Program-made: the position numbers and the translations under genes
Shown here: positions 54,752 through 64,000 of the stretch, in pieces
Numbering within the stretch: the first letter of the stretch is position 1
Layout of the letters: every line of letters begins with the position of its first letter
From: Halobacteriovorax marinus
Lineage (GTDB): Bacteria; Bdellovibrionota; Bacteriovoracia; Bacteriovoracales; Bacteriovoracaceae
Reading direction: 5' to 3'
Length of the DNA: 64,000 bases
Assembly (NCBI GenBank): GCA_002163155.1
Contig: MAAO01000004.1
Coordinates: forward strand, 496,001-560,000
Notes under the pieces: generated by a model
Told to the model about the DNA's origin: nothing
The model's database searches: none
Seen by the model: the letters and a program-made list of their open reading frames with translations, nothing else

Positions 54752-57114
54752 TGATTTGATCCTCTAGTACATAAGTTTGAAACACTACAAAAGGTACAGA
54801 CATCATCCTTTCTAGGATTTGCTTTCCATTCGCTTTCTTTGAAGAGATTACCAATGGCTTCTTTTTCAAAATCTGAATAGTCCTCAAACCAATCTGAGAT
54901 TTGATCAAAGCCAGACTTTCTAGAACTAGAGCTCAGACCCACATTGCTCATTAATTCTTTAGAGAGGTCATGTCCCCCATTAATAACAAGCGAAGCTTCT
55001 GGTTCCGATAGATTTACAAATCCCCAGAATATGACACTTGATAAATCTCCACCAAAGTAATTTAAATAAAAAGGTAACTGGATCTTATTGAACTTTTCAA
55101 TATCTGATTTAGTTGGAATACTAAATCCAGATCGCTTAAAATCTAGAATAACGAATTTATCTTCATATTTTATAAGACAATCAATTCGACCAGAAACATC
55201 TGAACCCTCGGCTAGACTTGTTTCAAACTCAACCGTACTACCTGGAAGATTATCTAAGATATTTAGAACAAATTTAATTCCACTTTCACTATAATTATAA
55301 ATTTCATAAAGAGAGAGTTTCTCTTTCATGTCATTTAAGTGTTTTCTATTTTCCTTAATAAATTCAGCATAAGTATTCTCAACGACTTCTTTAAAAATAG
55401 GTTCATCCCAAATCTTTGATTTCTTAAAGTATGCCTCAATAACCTCATGCTCTAAGCTTCCAATTTCGTTTGGCCTAATTTCCTTAGAGTTGCTCACTTC
55501 AATTTCTTTTCGATCAATAAATGAGTAATAAAATTTTCTTGGGCAATCTAGATAGGACTGTAACTTACTCGCGGAGACTTTCCCCGTGAAGCTAGAAAAC
55601 TTCTGATTTAGAAAATCTTTCTTCACAATTTCTTTCGGTGAAGACAATTCAATTTCTGAGAATTCGATTCCTTTTAAGAAATCATTCCAATTTCTATCGG
55701 AATCCATTAATCCTTCTTGTAAGCAGAAACGAAAACCACTCTCATTTATAAGTTCTCTAAATTTCTCGCGTACAATGAGAAATTCTAGCTCTGGTCTTTG
55801 AATAGGTCCTAGGGCAGACAAGAATTTAATAACATCTTCTTGATAGCGACTTCCCCCTTTTTTTACACCTTGATAATCTTCACTCACAACAAAGATAGGT
55901 GACTTTGTTGTTCCACAATTTTCCAATTCATTAAGTCCAAAAATAGGACACTTGGTTTGATCAGATCCGATGGGTATAAAGTAATCTCTTGGAAAATTTA
56001 ATTGAATAATTTCGCGAATAACCTGTATATCGTAGAATTTTATGACTTCGTTATCACTGGATAATGCTACGTAATCTGATAAGACATCTTTTAAAAGTTT
56101 ATACACTTTTATCAGGCGAAAATCTTTTCTTTCAAATTCTCTTTTTAAACAAGTGTTCAAAGATTCGTCAATAAAAGCTAATAGCTCTTCACTAGAGACT
56201 TCTTCTCCAACAAACTTTTCCACCTTATCAAAGATTCTCTTATTATAAGAACTAAAGAGATCAGCATTAGTTCTAAAGTTTGATGAAATGACACTGGCTT
56301 CAAGGCATGAATCTAAGCTCACCTTTTTCTCGCCGAGAAGAATTTCGCTTATTTTATTATCTTGCTCAATTTCTAAAAGTTTACTTGCAAGTCTTTTCTT
56401 GGGAAAGAAATAAGATTCAACACTCTTCTTAAACTCCACTACTTCTTCATCTAATTCATCTGCCCTAAACCAACGAATCCAATCAAAGCCTCTACTTTGC
56501 TTAAAGACTTCTTTTGAAAAGGGAATATAAACTTTGTTTCTAATTCCTAGCGCATTGATAAAATCTATTTGTCCGGAGTTAATATGATTGAACCCCCAGA
56601 AGATATAAGTCTTTTCTTTTTTTTCAACATCTCCCTCTTTAAGGTGGTGAGTTAAAATTTCATTTGCCTTATGCTCATCCACAAGCTCTAACTGCTCAAG
56701 GTACATCCAATAAACAGGAAGACTTTTTTGAATGGCTTCATCATAGAAAGGCAATACTTCCTTAACCATTTCAAAGTCAAGAGTGTAACCCCTAAGTTCT
56801 GTAAATAAATTAAAGCTATCAAAGAATGAGTCCGCAGAGAAAGAGCTTAATTTCTTCTTCCATATTGTAGCCAACTGCCCGAGAAGGTCTGCTTTTCTCT
56901 TGGCCACAAGTTCGGGATCTATCTCACCTAAAAGATCACTTGAGAATTTTGAGATGGTGATCACTTCAACCCGAGAAGGGTCACTCATCTTGGAGCGAAT
57001 AGCATCTGCGGCCATAGGGTGAGGGCAGATAATTGTCGCATTCTCAGACTCATTGTCTAAGAGCTCTAAGTTATGAACTTCATTTGAATTTGAATATAAA
57101 TATACGCTCAGCAC
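54748..57114 (-). CDS. addB: AddB-like nuclease subunit
   Basis: Partner of AddA; 788 residues. I see no Walker A lysine loop in the N-terminal half, so this subunit is probably not an active helicase, as in several AddB proteins. The C-terminal nuclease domain is intact: CPRKFYYSF (about 530), LEHEVIEAYF, GRIDCLIKYEDKFVILDFKR (Asp and Asp-x-Lys) and Cys773, Cys776 and Cys782 (C-x2-C-x5-C) for a 4Fe-4S cluster. GTG start at 57114 with GGGGA upstream. First gene of addBA; divergent from hslO. Confidence 0.82.
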   Translation of the reverse strand: MLSVYLYSNSNEVHNLELLDNESENATIICPHPMAADAIRSKMSDPSRVEVITISKFSSDLLGEIDPELVAKRKADLLGQLATIWKKKLSSFSADSFFDSFNLFTELRGYTLDFEMVKEVLPFYDEAIQKSLPVYWMYLEQLELVDEHKANEILTHHLKEGDVEKKEKTYIFWGFNHINSGQIDFINALGIRNKVYIPFSKEVFKQSRGFDWIRWFRADELDEEVVEFKKSVESYFFPKKRLASKLLEIEQDNKISEILLGEKKVSLDSCLEASVISSNFRTNADLFSSYNKRIFDKVEKFVGEEVSSEELLAFIDESLNTCLKREFERKDFRLIKVYKLLKDVLSDYVALSSDNEVIKFYDIQVIREIIQLNFPRDYFIPIGSDQTKCPIFGLNELENCGTTKSPIFVVSEDYQGVKKGGSRYQEDVIKFLSALGPIQRPELEFLIVREKFRELINESGFRFCLQEGLMDSDRNWNDFLKGIEFSEIELSSPKEIVKKDFLNQKFSSFTGKVSASKLQSYLDCPRKFYYSFIDRKEIEVSNSKEIRPNEIGSLEHEVIEAYFKKSKIWDEPIFKEVVENTYAEFIKENRKHLNDMKEKLSLYEIYNYSESGIKFVLNILDNLPGSTVEFETSLAEGSDVSGRIDCLIKYEDKFVILDFKRSGFSIPTKSDIEKFNKIQLPFYLNYFGGDLSSVIFWGFVNLSEPEASLVINGGHDLSKELMSNVGLSSSSRKSGFDQISDWFEDYSDFEKEAIGNLFKESEWKANPRKDDVCTFCSVSNLCTRGSNQ

Positions 57115-57198
57115 AAGTTTTTCCCCATGACACTCAAAGTCTTAATGTGTTACTCATTCTACATAACAACCATAACAAATAAAAAGGTTAAAGATAGA

Positions 57199-58050
57199 AT
57201 GTTAGCAGAGAGTAGATTATATAGTTTTTTAGATAGAGAGAACAATTTTACTATTCATTTTCTTGAGGGTCAAAAACTCATCCACGACTTGGCCATTATT
57301 CATAACGTCAAAGCGCAAGGATTTGCTTATTTTCGCGACTCAATTCTAACATCTCAATGCCTTATTTCTTTATTAAAACCAGGTGAAGGAATGGGAGTCT
57401 TTATTGACTCAAATGAGCCATATTTTCGCTTAAAAGTTGAAATGAATCATGCAGGACGAATGAGAACTCTTCTCATGCCAGAAGACTTCAATGATTTTCC
57501 AGAAAAAATTACTGGTGTTTGTCGATTATCAAAACTTTTTCCAAACAACCCTATTCCCTATACTTCTATCATTGATTTAAATCAAACCAGTTTTCATCAA
57601 GTCATTAATTCAATTCTCAAAGATTCGTATCAAATGAAATCTGCTGTCCATGTTAGTAGCTCATCTGATCAAAGTCTTATGATTGTTCAGCTTCCATCTT
57701 CAAATGTTGATAAAGAAGAAATTGTTGCACCAATGACCGTTAATGAATATTGGATTAAAATTCAAGCAACAATGAATGAGTTATTTGATAAAGCTATTAC
57801 TGACCAAGCTGAAATTCAAAAGACTTTTGAAAGTCTTGGCCTAACGACCTTAGGAAGCAAATCAGTTGAATTTAAGTGTAATTGTTCAAGAGAGAGAATG
57901 ATTGGATCAATAGGCTCGCTCTGTCGTTCTACCTCACTAGATGATATTTTTGAGGGCAAGAACGAAATTGAAACAAAGTGTGATTATTGTAAATCATTTT
58001 ACCTTATTACAAGAGATGAAATCATCAATGACAGCCTCAAAACTCACTGA
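57199..58050 (+). CDS. hslO: Redox-regulated chaperone Hsp33
   Basis: Cytoplasmic holdase chaperone switched on by oxidation; 283 residues. The zinc centre is near the C-terminus: FKCNCSRERM (CxC) and CDYCKSFY (CxxC). EPYFRLKVEMNHAGRMR and the FNDFPEKITGVCRL region fit the substrate domain. ATG 57199 aligns with the usual family N-terminus (MLAESRLYSFLDRENNF). An in-frame ATG at 57127 would leave only 12 bases to the divergent addB start and add 24 odd residues. The 3' end overlaps the convergent lipoprotein gene by seven bases. Confidence 0.92.
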   Translation: MLAESRLYSFLDRENNFTIHFLEGQKLIHDLAIIHNVKAQGFAYFRDSILTSQCLISLLKPGEGMGVFIDSNEPYFRLKVEMNHAGRMRTLLMPEDFNDFPEKITGVCRLSKLFPNNPIPYTSIIDLNQTSFHQVINSILKDSYQMKSAVHVSSSSDQSLMIVQLPSSNVDKEEIVAPMTVNEYWIKIQATMNELFDKAITDQAEIQKTFESLGLTTLGSKSVEFKCNCSRERMIGSIGSLCRSTSLDDIFEGKNEIETKCDYCKSFYLITRDEIINDSLKTH

Positions 58051-59075
58051 AGTCCTAACAAATCAAGCGGAGAATTACTATCTTTAGAGGACCAAAGAAA
58101 TCTTTTAAAGATACTACTCTCCTCATATAAGCCGCAAAAGTTTTCAGACCTTGGACCTCTTGCAAAGACGGGGGACATTAGAGAGTTTTTCTTATAAAGA
58201 ACAAAACGTCCCTTCTTATCAAATTCTTCCCACTGTCTTCCACCACTTGGTAGTTCGATATTCCTAGTTCCAGAACCTGACATAACAACTAATAAATTTG
58301 GATCTCGCTTAGACTCAGCAACAAAGTAGTTATAAGTTTTTTCAATTTCTCGTAATTGATTTTGTAGAGATTCAATATCTTTTCTATCGACAGCTTCTTC
58401 AAGGTTAAAGTCTCTAATCACCAACATACTTCTTATTGCTGAAGACTTAGTATTTTCATAAATCTTTGTCGCGTTATTAAATAAGCTTGCGTAACAGATT
58501 CCACCTTTACAACTTTTATCATAATAAATGTTTCCCTCTACAAAAGGAATTTTCTCTTGAAAATGAAATCTCTTTGCATTTTTATTAGATGAATCACTCA
58601 TTTTCCACAGTGTAGTAATTTTATCTAATTGAGTATTATCATCAGCGCACTTCCACGCCTTAACAATGGACTGATTATCCTTGGCTCCACTTTCTAGAAC
58701 CCCTACTTTATAACCTAATTTTTTAAAGAAAGACCACATAGGCACATTTTCATAATCCCTACATTGGTCGGTGATATTCTTAGTTCCATAAATTTGAGAC
58801 AGAAAACCTCTAGATGAGTCTGGCCTTAAATCATATAAATTAAAATTCCACATTTTTCCAAAACAATGGGATTCTTCAAATGCTGAACCCAACTCAACAG
58901 CAGGTCTTGAAAACCTTAACAAGGCTAAATGCTCTTCAGAAAGTCCTGCTATTTGCATCCAGACAATACGCCCAGGGTTTTGATTATATTTATGCTTCTT
59001 CAAATTAATCGTCTCAACTTTAGAGCAAGAGCTAATTAATAATATAATGCAAAGATTAAGAAATTTTATCTTCAT
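58044..59075 (-). CDS. Unknown lipoprotein
   Basis: Unrecognised lipoprotein of 343 residues (lipobox LISSC, Cys16). Several Cys pairs follow. Segments such as IVWMQIAGLSEEHLALLRFS (early) and VVMSGSGTRN (late) are loosely like the alkaline-phosphatase/sulfatase fold, where a strand opens the domain and 'SGSGTR' lies near a late metal site, but the catalytic residues are not evident. The start overlaps the membrane-protein gene by 20 bases, so the two are co-expressed. Confidence 0.65.
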   Translation of the reverse strand: MKIKFLNLCIILLISSCSKVETINLKKHKYNQNPGRIVWMQIAGLSEEHLALLRFSRPAVELGSAFEESHCFGKMWNFNLYDLRPDSSRGFLSQIYGTKNITDQCRDYENVPMWSFFKKLGYKVGVLESGAKDNQSIVKAWKCADDNTQLDKITTLWKMSDSSNKNAKRFHFQEKIPFVEGNIYYDKSCKGGICYASLFNNATKIYENTKSSAIRSMLVIRDFNLEEAVDRKDIESLQNQLREIEKTYNYFVAESKRDPNLLVVMSGSGTRNIELPSGGRQWEEFDKKGRFVLYKKNSLMSPVFARGPRSENFCGLYEESSIFKRFLWSSKDSNSPLDLLGLQ

Positions 59076-59598
59076 TTCTATCCTTTAATAGATAAATGCC
59101 TAAAAACTGTGAGCTTATTACAAGTACTTCAATTATAGCCGATTTCTCTAAGAAACCAGCCAGCAGAAATGGCCAGGTAAAAAAGGCTACCTTTATATTT
59201 CTATGAAGAAGTATTAACCCAATACCAATCATCAAATAACTCCATGAGGCATCAACGCTATTGGAAAGAGTATAAAAAACTATAACGACTAAAAAGGGAA
59301 CCTTCTTCAAGGCCCTGGCTTTTTGTTTTATAGCTTCATCTATCATGGGTTTTAAATTTAGGTAAAATCCAGTTGCCAAGAGAACTCCTAGCGCCACAAT
59401 TGATAAATTTAATTTAATGGGGTTACTAATCGGAAGCCATCCAATAACCGAGTAAAAACCTATAGCTACAAGGTTTGCTCTATGACAAAACTCATCCTCT
59501 CTAGGGTTCTTAAACGATAAATAAGCTAAATAGCTTATTAGTACTAAAAGAATACTTAAAAATTTAGAATGTAAAAATATGTTAATCAAATTGGTCAC
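59056..59598 (-). CDS. Unknown membrane protein paired with a lipoprotein
   Basis: Unrecognised protein of 180 residues with about six hydrophobic segments spread over its length and short loops; no family motif. It is upstream of, and overlaps, the lipoprotein gene (58044-59075). The C-terminus is charged (KDRNEDKIS). ATG 59598 has no good ribosome site. Confidence 0.65.
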   Translation of the reverse strand: MTNLINIFLHSKFLSILLVLISYLAYLSFKNPREDEFCHRANLVAIGFYSVIGWLPISNPIKLNLSIVALGVLLATGFYLNLKPMIDEAIKQKARALKKVPFLVVIVFYTLSNSVDASWSYLMIGIGLILLHRNIKVAFFTWPFLLAGFLEKSAIIEVLVISSQFLGIYLLKDRNEDKIS

Positions 59599-59662
59599 CC
59601 TTTTCTTAGAAAAATCTTCGTAATATTACTTATGTAGCCAAAATTTCTCATTCATTTATTAC

Positions 59663-59686
59663 CCTAAATCAACTATTCTATTTAGG
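59663..59686. promoter_or_regulatory. Inverted repeat upstream of the iron-sulphur oxidoreductase
   Basis: CCTAAAT and ATTTAGG separated by 10 bases, about 60 bases before ATG 59745. Possible operator or weak terminator. Confidence 0.25.
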
Positions 59687-59744
59687 AAACTGAAAAACAA
59701 TTCAAAATTTAGCACATTTAACATACTACTCTAGGAGAAGAGTT

Positions 59745-61760
59745 ATGGACGCAACAATGGCAACCCGCGAAATAATGTGGAACATACCATCATCATTCAA
59801 GATTTTGATGTATGTTCTCTTTTTCGCAAGTCTCGCCTATATGATCAAAGGATTTCATGGAAAACTCATGTTTATCACTTCTGGTGAAGGTATTAAGGGA
59901 CTCAAAAAATTACTTCCTGAAAAATTAAACTGGTCAGCATTTTTCAAGACACTAATCCTAACTGGTAAAGTTCCACGAGCTAAAGACGTGAAAATTTTCC
60001 ATGGTCTGATTTTCTGGGGATTCTTTATTCTGTGGATTGCGACAGACCTTGTAGCTGTTCACTATGATACACCCTTCAAAGTGTTCCAAGGAACTACCTA
60101 TATAGTCGTCTCTTTCGCAGCTGATATTGCAGGTCTCATGGTTCTTATAGGGATTGCACTGGCCTTTAAAAGAAGATACATAACAAAACCCTCATACCTC
60201 TCTTCAACAAAACCAAAACAAGAATTATTCATGTATGCCATGCTTTCTTCTCTAGTTATTGTTGGTTATTTAACAGAAGGTGTAAGAATACTCGGAACAG
60301 GTATGCCTGAGGGGGAACAGATGTGGGCGCCAATTGGTTGGTGTTTAGCGAGTCTTTTTCAGACATTCAATCTCTCAGATGAAGTTCTTTCTTTAACTTA
60401 TAGAGTTCTTTGGTTTTTCCATATGGCCAACACGATGGTGTTTGTTGCCAGTTTAGGACACTCTAAATTTTCACATATAGCCTTCCTACCATTTCAAGCT
60501 CTCATAACTCCACTGCGTAGAGGAGCTATTCTAGAGCCAATGGACTTTGAAGATGAAAATGCTGAAACTTTTGGTCTAGGTAAACTTTCAGAACTAACAA
60601 TGAAAAATAAGATTGACCTACTCTCATGTGTGGAGTGCGGTCGATGTACAAATGTCTGTCCGGCTAATAACGCAGGTAAAAATCTAGATCCTAAAACGAT
60701 TATAACTAAGGCGAGAGATTTCGCATTAGCAGTTCACGCTAAAGGCGAAAAAGATGCAGATCTTTGGGAAAATCCTATCTATCAAGCCAATGAGCTTGAT
60801 GCATGTACGACTTGTGGTGCCTGTATGGAAGAATGTCCTGCCAATATTGAGCACGTAAATATTATTATGGAAGCCAAGAGATATAAAACTCTAACTCTTG
60901 GAGAAATACCTCCTGCAGCAGCTGATGCCGTTAACAAGATTCGAGTTAATGGAAACCCATGGGGAATTACACAAGAAGACAGATTCAAGTGGGCCGAAGG
61001 AATGGATGTTCCAGTTATTGAAGTTGGAAAGAAAGTTGACTACCTCTACTACGTAGGCTGTGCTGGATCATACGATGGAAATAACCAAAAGGTCGTGCAA
61101 GATACCGTAAAACTCCTTACTAAAGCGGGTGTAAGCTTCGCTGTAATGGGGAAAATGGAAAAATGTAATGGTGACCCGATTAGAAGATTTGGTGATGAAT
61201 ACACATTTTATGAGATTGCCATTGAAAATATTGCCAATATGAACCAATACGACTTTGGTAAAGTTGTGACTCATTGTCCTCACTGCTTACATACAATTGG
61301 TAAAGAATACGGAAAATTTGATGATGGTGATTTTGAAACAGTTCATCACACTGAATTACTGGCGGAATTGTTAAAGAGTGGTAAGCTAGTACCTGAGAAA
61401 AAGCTCAATGAAGAGCTTACATTTCACGATCCTTGTTACTTAGGAAGACATCATGGAGAATATAATGCTCCAAGAGAAATTCTAAAAGCATCTGGCGCCA
61501 AAATTACAGAAATGGAAGCCAATAAGGACAAGGCCATGTGCTGTGGAATGGGTGGTGGAAACATGTGGTATGAACTTCCTGAAGGAGTTCACCTCGCAGA
61601 GAAGAGACTTGAGCAAATTGGTGAAACAAAAGCACCAAAACTTGCTACGGCCTGTTCTTTCTGTATGATAAATTTCCACTCATCAAAGAATGAAAAGACT
61701 AATACTGATGCAACTGAGATCGAAGACGTTGCCACTATTTTGGCAAAAACTATTCTCTAA
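59745..61760 (+). CDS. Membrane iron-sulphur oxidoreductase (HdrD/Emo-like)
   Basis: Inner-membrane electron-transfer protein of 671 residues. The N-terminal 250 residues hold about five to six membrane segments of the nitrate-reductase-gamma type (heme b likely). Two 4Fe-4S ferredoxin motifs follow: CVECGRCTNVCP (from about 295) and CTTCGACMEECP (from about 354). The C-terminus has two CCG-type domains: CNGDPIRRFGDEY with CPHCLHTIGKEYG, and CYLGRHHGEYN with CCGMGGGNMW (about 599) and CSFC. This layout is known for electron-transfer-flavoprotein:menaquinone oxidoreductases and HdrD-like enzymes. Likely role: passing electrons from ETF to menaquinone during fatty-acid or amino-acid oxidation (inference). 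AGGAG precedes the ATG. Confidence 0.9.
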   Translation: MDATMATREIMWNIPSSFKILMYVLFFASLAYMIKGFHGKLMFITSGEGIKGLKKLLPEKLNWSAFFKTLILTGKVPRAKDVKIFHGLIFWGFFILWIATDLVAVHYDTPFKVFQGTTYIVVSFAADIAGLMVLIGIALAFKRRYITKPSYLSSTKPKQELFMYAMLSSLVIVGYLTEGVRILGTGMPEGEQMWAPIGWCLASLFQTFNLSDEVLSLTYRVLWFFHMANTMVFVASLGHSKFSHIAFLPFQALITPLRRGAILEPMDFEDENAETFGLGKLSELTMKNKIDLLSCVECGRCTNVCPANNAGKNLDPKTIITKARDFALAVHAKGEKDADLWENPIYQANELDACTTCGACMEECPANIEHVNIIMEAKRYKTLTLGEIPPAAADAVNKIRVNGNPWGITQEDRFKWAEGMDVPVIEVGKKVDYLYYVGCAGSYDGNNQKVVQDTVKLLTKAGVSFAVMGKMEKCNGDPIRRFGDEYTFYEIAIENIANMNQYDFGKVVTHCPHCLHTIGKEYGKFDDGDFETVHHTELLAELLKSGKLVPEKKLNEELTFHDPCYLGRHHGEYNAPREILKASGAKITEMEANKDKAMCCGMGGGNMWYELPEGVHLAEKRLEQIGETKAPKLATACSFCMINFHSSKNEKTNTDATEIEDVATILAKTIL

Positions 61761-63696
61761 GAAAATAATTAGCCTGGGGCTCTTGTCCTGGGCATTTATT
61801 TTTTCAAGTTATGCACAAACTAACCTAAATTCCAAAATCCAAACAACTCCAGGAGTGATTGAATCACTTCTTCAAATTATTGAAATTGAAAAGAACCAAT
61901 ACACTAATCTAATTAAAGAATCCGAAAAAAAGAGTTTATTAATTACCAGTGCAGATCAAATAAAAGATTTAAAGCTAGATCCATTCTTTGTTAAATCATT
62001 ACTTTTAAATAGCGATAATAAATATCTACAATTTTTAAAAGATGGTCGTGATGAGTGTCAATTAATCTCACTATTCCAAAATAATCTCCTAAAAACATCT
62101 AGAGGCCTTATAAATACAGTTATCATTAATTATCTAGATAAAGATGGCTCAAGAAAAAGAGGACTGTTAACCAAGAATAATTTTTTAGAAATTTATTTCA
62201 AAAAGAAATGTATTAATAATAAGGAACTTGGAGATCTCTTTAATATAAAAAATATAAAGAGGACAGTCAAAGGCATTTCTCTTCTAACGCCTAAGAATCA
62301 AAAGGAATGTTCACAAATATTAAATGATTGGCTTGATAATCCTAATACTCCATTTTTATGTGGGATTAATGAAACGATGGTGCGAGGCGAGAAGGCTGCT
62401 CGAGTTCTGCCTTTAACTGACAAAGTCCAGCGAAGATCAAGGGCCGAGTTACAAAGAAGAATTAGAGAATCGAAAAAAGTTTCATCTCAAATACCTTACT
62501 TTCAAAGAACATATTTAAAAAATCTCTGCGGAAATATTGATAATAAAAAGCTCTTTTGTGATAAATATTTAGCAAAAGATATTTGGTCAAAAATAGTCAC
62601 GGGAGAAAAACCTGATTATCTCTTAAAATATAAATGTAAGAATGTTCTGAGAAAGGAAAAGCTCACTAAAACTGAAATAAAGAAATGTGCTTTAAAATTT
62701 AAATCAGAACCTAACTATTGCATCACAAATGGAAATAATAAACACCTCTCACTCTTTCCTCTAGAAAACTGTCATAATATTTCTAAAGCTCTAAATCACT
62801 CCAGACTTATCACCAAGTATCACGACTGTCCTGGAGGAATCGACAACGAAGGAATTATTAATATCCATAGGATCATGTCTCATTTTAATCCGACAGAATT
62901 ACCTTCAACTGAAATTACTTGTGCATCAGAACCAAATCTTACTTTTGCAAAATTAAATATTCAGTCGAATAATTCCAGAGGATGGCCACTAAAAATATGT
63001 TTCAAAAATTTAGCGACAGAAAATAAAGAATGTTATCCCTACGTACCTGGGGCCTCTACTTCTGACAAACTATCTGAAGATAAAGTTATTTCAAAAATAT
63101 TAAAGAAAGTTGAAAGAACTCCCTTTGAAGTAAAGTGTAAACTCACAAATTCAAGAGTCTATAATCCAAATAGGCTAGGTTATAAAGCAGGTTGCTTCAT
63201 TGTATATGATCCAGGAAATTGTACAACTATGCACTGCCCTAAAGAAGTCTATTATGAAACGAAGCTTATTGATTACTTAATTTACGAGGGTAAAATTCTA
63301 TACGATTACTTTCCTACTTCTTTTTCAAATGAAAAGTATGCGACATCGAATTTAATGAAAGAAACTCTTAAAAGAGATTCAAAGTTAATAAGAAATTTGA
63401 CAGCGCTTAAATTCTTCTTTGAAAACTCTAAAACAGGAATTGTTCATGGGTTAGGTTGTGCTGAGGATATACAGCCACAAGTTTTCCATAGAAGACTATT
63501 GAATCAATGTACTCCGCTACCTTTTATTATTGATGGTATCTCTAAAGAAGAAGGAAGAACAAAACTGGTATTTAGATCATCTATCTCAGATATCCACACT
63601 CCTAAATTAATGGAGTGGAATATCTTATTTAACGCTGTGGCAAATTACAAAGAACTACATCCTCTCTCAACTTGGACTTTATATGGGATTAAGTAA
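61729..63696 (+). CDS. Large unknown exported protein, Cys-rich
   Basis: Unrecognised protein of about 655 residues with a signal peptide (hydrophobic IISLGLLSWAFIFSSYA, then QTN). It has roughly 20 cysteines over its length, suggesting a disulphide-rich periplasmic or secreted fold, and many Lys residues. The start is uncertain: ATG 61690, ATG 61708 and TTG 61729 are all in frame and all lie inside the end of the oxidoreductase gene; TTG 61729 gives the best signal-peptide length. It is followed by another exported protein gene that overlaps it by 14 bases. Function unknown. Confidence 0.65.
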   Translation: MPLFWQKLFSKKIISLGLLSWAFIFSSYAQTNLNSKIQTTPGVIESLLQIIEIEKNQYTNLIKESEKKSLLITSADQIKDLKLDPFFVKSLLLNSDNKYLQFLKDGRDECQLISLFQNNLLKTSRGLINTVIINYLDKDGSRKRGLLTKNNFLEIYFKKKCINNKELGDLFNIKNIKRTVKGISLLTPKNQKECSQILNDWLDNPNTPFLCGINETMVRGEKAARVLPLTDKVQRRSRAELQRRIRESKKVSSQIPYFQRTYLKNLCGNIDNKKLFCDKYLAKDIWSKIVTGEKPDYLLKYKCKNVLRKEKLTKTEIKKCALKFKSEPNYCITNGNNKHLSLFPLENCHNISKALNHSRLITKYHDCPGGIDNEGIINIHRIMSHFNPTELPSTEITCASEPNLTFAKLNIQSNNSRGWPLKICFKNLATENKECYPYVPGASTSDKLSEDKVISKILKKVERTPFEVKCKLTNSRVYNPNRLGYKAGCFIVYDPGNCTTMHCPKEVYYETKLIDYLIYEGKILYDYFPTSFSNEKYATSNLMKETLKRDSKLIRNLTALKFFFENSKTGIVHGLGCAEDIQPQVFHRRLLNQCTPLPFIIDGISKEEGRTKLVFRSSISDIHTPKLMEWNILFNAVANYKELHPLSTWTLYGIK

Positions 63697-64000
63697 TTTC
63701 TTCAGATATATTTTCCCTATACTACTATCAGCTTCTATAAGTGCAGAGATAAAACTGCCAGAAATTTCAACTAAACAATCAATTAATAACTTACGCTTCA
63801 TTTCATCTAATGGTCGCTTTACATTTTATCAAAGAAGATCTGGTTCTCTACTTCTTTCTACAAACTATAAAGTTGAAGAGGTTTTAAAAGGAAGTATCGG
63901 AACTCACTATACAGTAAGTGGTTCAAAAGAAAGAAAATACCATATTATTGAACAAAGCCTCAATTACCATACCTATTTAAGTGTAAGAAAGTTAAAAAAA
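63683..64000 (+). CDS. Unknown exported protein (N-terminal part)
   Basis: Starts at ATG 63683 inside the last codons of the preceding gene and stays open to the right edge (106 codons visible). A signal peptide is clear (about 1-21: SNFFRYIFPILLSASISA, then EIK). The rest reads NLRFISSNGRFTFYQRRSGS and LLSTNYKVEEVLKGSIGT, a beta-strand-rich pattern as in WD40- or propeller-like repeats. It is cut by the window edge. Confidence 0.65.
   Translation, partial: MGLSNFFRYIFPILLSASISAEIKLPEISTKQSINNLRFISSNGRFTFYQRRSGSLLLSTNYKVEEVLKGSIGTHYTVSGSKERKYHIIEQSLNYHTYLSVRKLKK

Overview
The window is AT-rich, densely coded chromosomal DNA with many TTG and GTG starts, one- to four-base stop/start overlaps, and numerous lipoprotein and signal-peptide genes. 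No rRNA, tRNA, CRISPR array, insertion sequence or prophage was seen. The gene content (Agl-Glt gliding machinery, MetF/MetH, vitamin B12 uptake through TonB, GroES-GroEL, AddAB-like recombination enzymes, many species-restricted secreted proteins) suggests a Gram-negative predatory-type bacterium related to Bacteriovorax/Halobacteriovorax/Bdellovibrio. This placement is inference from gene content and base composition.

Layout. 1-4.3 kb: end of an NhaC antiporter, an exported 5'-nucleotidase, a GmhA-like sugar isomerase and an orphan histidine kinase. 4.4-10.2 kb: a methionine operon (metF, metH, a small unknown gene and a very short MetE-like zinc protein). 10.2-15.1 kb: an L-2-hydroxyglutarate oxidase operon led by a small DNA-binding-type protein, an EEP-family phosphatase/nuclease, phosphatidylserine decarboxylase and an HtrA protease. 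15.1-24.3 kb: a large unknown secreted protein, a YejABE-like peptide importer without its ATPase, an exported methyltransferase, unknown genes, and about 700 bases holding a decayed gene. 24.3-29.3 kb: a B12 uptake operon (receptor, TonB, binding protein, ATPase, permease) preceded by a probable cobalamin riboswitch. 29.4-40.6 kb: housekeeping genes (lepB, a ClC channel with CBS domains, groSL, polA, trxA, gmhA) and a histidine kinase with a degenerate receiver.

40.7-51.3 kb is the most distinctive block. An AglRQS-type proton-channel motor on the + strand converges on a six-gene Glt-type operon on the - strand: outer-membrane barrel, two TPR proteins, TPR lipoprotein, CglF-like protein, and an FHA/TonB-C-type GltG. 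By analogy with Myxococcus this is the trans-envelope machine of surface gliding. The motor would use proton flow in the inner membrane; GltG would carry force and signals across the membrane; the TPR proteins, CglF-like protein and barrel would span the periplasm and outer membrane.

51.4-64 kb: an AddAB-like helicase-nuclease pair in which both subunits carry an iron-sulphur-type nuclease domain, divergent hslO (Hsp33), a lipoprotein/membrane-protein pair, a large membrane iron-sulphur oxidoreductase, and a run of unknown secreted proteins, the last one cut by the right edge.

The B12 operon and the B12-dependent MetH make one functional theme: cobalamin is imported and used for methionine synthesis. 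No cobalamin biosynthesis gene is visible here.
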